NCBI GenBank assembly: GCA_963762055.1
Contig: CAVXJF010000009.1
Span: 124,001-188,000, forward strand
DNA from: JAMQPK01 sp963762055
GTDB taxonomy: Bacteria; Acidobacteriota; Vicinamibacteria; Vicinamibacterales; JAMQPK01
DNA: 64,000 nt
Reading direction: 5' to 3'
In this document: positions 60,918 to 64,000 of the stretch, piece by piece
Numbering within the stretch: position 1 is the first letter of the stretch
How the letters are laid out: the number at the start of each line of letters is the position of its first letter
Made by a program: the position numbers and the translations under genes
Notes under the pieces: model-generated
What the model was told of the DNA's origin: nothing
Databases searched by the model: none
Seen by the model: only the letters and a program-made list of their open reading frames with translations

Positions 60918-60998
60918 GGTCCTGACCTCCCGGCATCCTCAACACGCTGTCGGTCGTCATGATCGAAACGCAAGAGGGTGAACGCGTCGTGAGATGGC

Positions 60999-62219
60999 CT
61001 AGACGAACAGATCGCCAGGCGTCGGCAGTCGCGCGCCGTAATATTCCGCCCAGGCGTCCAGATATTTATAGCCAGACCCGGTGTTGTAAATAAGGATCCG
61101 ATCATCCTTTTTCAAGAAACCAGAAGACCTGAGTGTGCTGAGGGCCGCAATGCATGCGCCGCCTTCGGGAGCGACGAACAGTCCCTCGTGCGAGGCAAGA
61201 TCCTCACATCCTTTCATCATGCCGCGCTCAGTAACCGCCACAGCGGTGCCGCCACTTTCCCGGACGGCACGAAGCACGAGAAAATCGCCCAGCGCCTTTG
61301 GCACACGGAGCCCGCTGGCCACGGTGGCGGCTCCTTTCCAGAATTCACTGAATTCGGCGCCCTTTTCGAATGCCTCGACGATCGGCCGGCAGCCTTCTGC
61401 CTGCACTGAAATCATCTTCGGCCGCTTCGAACCGATCCAGCCAAGCTGTTCCAGCTCTGCAAACGCCTTCCACATGCCGATCATGCCGACGCCGCCACCG
61501 GTCGGATAGAAGATGGCATCGGGCAACTCCCAGCCAAATTGTTCGGCGGCTTCGAGGCCCATGGTCTTCTTGCCTTCGATGCGGTACGGTTCTTTAAGCG
61601 TGGAAACCTCGAACCAGCCCTCGGTCGCTTTGCCTTCCGCCACCCGCTTGCCACAGTCACTGATGAGACCGTCAACCAGAGTCACCGCGGCACCGAACGC
61701 CTTGGCTTCCAGATAATTGGCAAGCGGCACGTCACGGGGCATGAAGATATGGGCTCCAATATCCGCCGCGGCCGCATACGCGGCCAGCGCCCCTCCTGCA
61801 TTGCCTGCTGTCGGGATCGCGACTTTGGTGACGCCAAGCTCGCGGCACATCGACACTGCGCAGGAAAGACCCCGGGCTTTGAACGACCCGGTGGGGTTGA
61901 CGCCTTCATCCTTGAGCCACAGGTTGTTGCATTCGAGGTGATCGGCCAGCTTGTTCACCCTGTGTAACGGCGTCCAGCCTTCGTGCAGCGACACGATGTG
62001 CTTCGTGTGCCGGACCGGCAACAGCGGTGCATATCTCCACATCGTCTGCGGAGCGTCGCAAAGCGAATCGCGATCCCAATTGCGGCGGAGGCTCTCGAGG
62101 TCGTAGCGGACCAGCAACGGCCAGCCATCGGCGCTCGTGTTATGCACTTTGCCGGCTTCGTAGGTCTGGCCGGTCCTGCTGCATTCGAGGTGAGTCACTG
62201 CACTCTTGGTCACTGTCAT
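60999..62219 (-). CDS. thrC: Threonine synthase
   Basis: A 406-residue PLP enzyme. It turns O-phosphohomoserine into threonine in the cytosol. GVNPTGSFKARGLSCAVSMC includes the PLP lysine, AIPTAGNAGGALAAYAAAAD is the phosphate-binding loop and FYPTGGGVGMIGMWKAFAEL the glycine-rich loop. An N-terminal region with two Cys residues (THLECSRTGQTYEAGK) resembles the Cys-rich extension of the plant-like branch. It follows the DASS transporter by 10 bases, an unusual partner. Confidence 0.9.
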   Translation of the reverse strand: MTVTKSAVTHLECSRTGQTYEAGKVHNTSADGWPLLVRYDLESLRRNWDRDSLCDAPQTMWRYAPLLPVRHTKHIVSLHEGWTPLHRVNKLADHLECNNLWLKDEGVNPTGSFKARGLSCAVSMCRELGVTKVAIPTAGNAGGALAAYAAAADIGAHIFMPRDVPLANYLEAKAFGAAVTLVDGLISDCGKRVAEGKATEGWFEVSTLKEPYRIEGKKTMGLEAAEQFGWELPDAIFYPTGGGVGMIGMWKAFAELEQLGWIGSKRPKMISVQAEGCRPIVEAFEKGAEFSEFWKGAATVASGLRVPKALGDFLVLRAVRESGGTAVAVTERGMMKGCEDLASHEGLFVAPEGGACIAALSTLRSSGFLKKDDRILIYNTGSGYKYLDAWAEYYGARLPTPGDLFV

Positions 62220-62229
62220 CGTGTTGTCG

Positions 62230-63717
62230 TTACCAGATCCCGAGAAATTTCCACCAGGGCAAGCCCACTGCCAGCCAAAGCGTCAGGTGGAAGACTGATA
62301 GATAAAAACCGATCCGCCACCAGTCGGCCTGGTCAATGTACTGCGAACCGTAATAGATGGGCGCTGCGCCGTCGCTGTAGTGGGTCAACGTCGAGTTGAG
62401 ATTGGAGAAGAAGCACAGCAGCAACGCTGCGAGAAGCGGGGGCGCGCCGGTCGCCACGGCAACCGTGAAAAACGGCGCGTACAACGCGACGACGTGCGCC
62501 GTCTGTCCTGCAAACGCGTAGTGAATATAGGTGTACGCGACGACCAGCGCAATCAGCGCAATCATGGGGCGCCAGCCGACGAGCGTCTCGCGTGCAATCG
62601 CCGCGATCCAGGGCGTCACCTGGCTCTGGTTCAGCGCCATCGCCAGCGACATCATCGCTCCCCACCACACAAACGTGTCCCATGCCGACGTTTCCTCGAT
62701 GACATCGCGCCAGGCAAGCACTTCGCTCAGCAGAAGAATGCACAGCCCAGCGAGCCCCGCCATCGTGGTGTCGATGCCGTGCACTTGTTGCGTGCCCCAT
62801 ACGACGGCAAGACCCACGAAGACGCCTGTCAGTACCTTTTCACGGCCGCTCGCGGGTCCGAGCTTCTCCAGCTCCGCCGTCGCGTAGCGCCGGGCCTCTG
62901 GCGTGCGCTGTATCTCAGGCGGATACAACTTATAGATGACGTACGGAACGGCGAGGAAGGCGATCGCGCCTGGCACAGAGCTGGCCGCGAGCCAGCCAGC
63001 CCAGGAGATCCGCACGCCGGCGATCTGGTTGGCGAACTCGACTGCCAGCGGATTCGATGCCATTGCCGTCAGAAAGAGCGCCGATGTCACCAGATTCACC
63101 TGATACGCAGTGAAAAGGAGAAACGAACCGATGCGCGACGCCGTCGGACCGGGATTCGACTCGAACTCCTTCGACAGGCTGACGGCAATCGGAAACACGA
63201 TCGCACCGGTGCGCGCCGTATTGGACGCGGTGACAGGCGCGAGCACGAGATCGGTCAGCGACAGCGAATAGCCAAGGCGCAGCGAGCTGGTGCCAATCTG
63301 ACGAATGATGAGGAGCGCGATCCGTCTCCCGAGGCCCGTCTTGACGAACGCTCGTGCGAACATGAACGCGATGATGATGAGCCACAGGATGTTGTTGGAA
63401 TAGCCGGCGAGCGCCTGCGCCGGCGTCAACACACCTGTGAGGACGGCCACAGTGATGGCGGTAAGAAAAAGCACGCCCATTGGCGCCGGTTGAACGATCA
63501 GTCCTGCCAGCGCCGAGAGAAACACGACGAGCAGCGACCAGCTTTTCTGGTCGAGACCTGCGGGGATTGGCGCGGTGAAGCGAAGCAGCAGTCCGCCGGC
63601 GCAGATTGCCGCCAGCGGCCAGAGACGGATGGCTCGCCGTTTTCCGCTGGCGTCGCGAGGCGCCGCCACCGGCGCCGTAGCGACCCGCTTTTCGACGGGT
63701 ACTGCTCGATGCCGCAA
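62230..63717 (-). CDS. DASS-family dicarboxylate/anion symporter
   Basis: A 495-residue membrane protein of about 11 helices. The two SNT-type motifs are LAPVTASNTARTGAIVFPIA and FSNLNSTLTHYSDGAAPIYY, which form the substrate and sodium sites of DASS carriers (SodiTl/2-oxoglutarate-malate translocators). The likely substrate is a dicarboxylate. The start is read as TTG at 63717, directly after the preceding stop; a GTG further in is possible. It lies between the creatininase-family gene and threonine synthase, and all three look co-transcribed. Confidence 0.87.
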   Translation of the reverse strand: MRHRAVPVEKRVATAPVAAPRDASGKRRAIRLWPLAAICAGGLLLRFTAPIPAGLDQKSWSLLVVFLSALAGLIVQPAPMGVLFLTAITVAVLTGVLTPAQALAGYSNNILWLIIIAFMFARAFVKTGLGRRIALLIIRQIGTSSLRLGYSLSLTDLVLAPVTASNTARTGAIVFPIAVSLSKEFESNPGPTASRIGSFLLFTAYQVNLVTSALFLTAMASNPLAVEFANQIAGVRISWAGWLAASSVPGAIAFLAVPYVIYKLYPPEIQRTPEARRYATAELEKLGPASGREKVLTGVFVGLAVVWGTQQVHGIDTTMAGLAGLCILLLSEVLAWRDVIEETSAWDTFVWWGAMMSLAMALNQSQVTPWIAAIARETLVGWRPMIALIALVVAYTYIHYAFAGQTAHVVALYAPFFTVAVATGAPPLLAALLLCFFSNLNSTLTHYSDGAAPIYYGSQYIDQADWWRIGFYLSVFHLTLWLAVGLPWWKFLGIW

Positions 63718-64000
63718 TCACCGATTGTTGCGCCTGCCTGCGGGGCGGCCGCTCCCGCCGCCCTGCGCCTCTGCTTTCAGCACGCGGTACTGAGCGATGG
63801 CGCCATTCGCTTTGAACTCGATGGCCACGCGGCCAAACTCGGCGGTAGCTTTGGTGGGATCACCACTGATGCTCGATGCCTCCTTGTCGTTGAAGCTATC
63901 GGCGATTCGATTCTTCCGGACGCTCTCGGGCTTGACGTACAGCATTTGCGAGGTGTCCTTGATGCCGGCGTGACTGCCGACTACGTCGGCGTCCCAGCCG
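63718..64000 (-). CDS. Creatininase-family protein, C-terminal part (cut by window edge)
   Basis: The frame enters from the right edge of the window and ends at 63718. GWDADVVGSHAGIKDTSQML matches the metal-site HAG..DTS motif of creatinine amidohydrolase-type hydrolases (the family also includes MftE-like peptidases), and YVKPESVRKNR follows as usual. The last 30 residues (KAEAQGGGSGRPAGRRNNR) are not typical. It is the first gene visible in the operon with the DASS transporter and threonine synthase. Confidence 0.75.
   Translation of the reverse strand, partial: GWDADVVGSHAGIKDTSQMLYVKPESVRKNRIADSFNDKEASSISGDPTKATAEFGRVAIEFKANGAIAQYRVLKAEAQGGGSGRPAGRRNNR

Noticed and set aside
60918..60998. 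Guanidine riboswitch upstream of sugE
   Set aside because: Only 81 bases are available and I found neither the ykkC core nor paired hairpins with ACGR loops of mini-ykkC.

Overview
The window is a GC-rich bacterial chromosome segment with almost gap-free gene packing. Its gene content points to an Acidobacteriota soil bacterium, probably of the Vicinamibacteria type. The signs are two secreted VWFA-domain proteins of the acidobacterial kind, many Tat-exported oxidoreductases, a TonB receptor with a carboxypeptidase-like N-terminal domain, a PQQ dehydrogenase with an inserted heme c domain, and a Ser/Thr kinase fused to a TPR sensor. This assignment is an inference from gene families; no rRNA or tRNA gene was recognised.

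Layout. 0-3.3 kb: an Nramp-like transporter (cut by the window edge), and a TetR regulator divergent from two membrane proteins across a clear palindromic operator. 3.5-9.97 kb: secreted proteins, two VWFA paralogs enclosing a metallo-beta-lactamase-fold enzyme and a Mug glycosylase, a PAP2 phosphatase, a small zinc peptidase and GluQ. 10-15 kb: a periplasmic oxidation cluster (NHL protein, Tat-exported small subunit, GMC oxidoreductase) next to MscL and a gluconolactonase-like protein. 15.2-24.3 kb: a SLATT-like protein, SDR, kinase, LLM oxidoreductase, aminotransferase and a lipoprotein hydrolase. 24.4-31.5 kb: PQQ dehydrogenase, a 0.7 kb repeat field, an enolase-superfamily dehydratase and two alpha/beta hydrolases. 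31.7-37 kb: a treS-glycosyltransferase-channel-malQ operon in which every gene carries frameshifts. 37.4-44.5 kb: an ECF sigma / anti-sigma / TPR-CHAT protease / secreted protein / M23 peptidase cluster. 44.7-53.5 kb: RraA-like aldolase, amidohydrolase, TonB receptor, small kinase and M16 protease. 53.6-60.5 kb: an operon of coiled-coil protein, PspA, membrane coiled-coil protein and AAA+ ATPase, followed by an amine oxidase and a LysM-tailed solute-binding protein. 60.6-64 kb: SMR exporter, threonine synthase, DASS transporter and a partial creatininase-family protein.

Two regions deserve most attention. The PspA/AAA+ operon (56.4-60.5 kb) pairs a bacterial ESCRT-III-family protein with a dedicated AAA+ ATPase whose pore loop resembles that of Vps4-like enzymes, plus two coiled-coil partners; it looks like a self-contained membrane-remodelling machine. 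The ECF-CHAT cluster (37.4-44.5 kb) places a caspase-like protease with export and membrane-anchor signals under its own sigma factor, beside secreted candidate substrates.

Two other themes run through the window. Intergenic spaces hold many unrelated short tandem arrays and long hairpins, some repeated at distant sites. Several full-length genes are broken by single-base indels, mostly in short homopolymers, which suggests residual assembly errors rather than real decay, except possibly in the densely frameshifted 31.7-37 kb operon. No CRISPR array, phage, insertion sequence with transposase, tRNA or rRNA was found.
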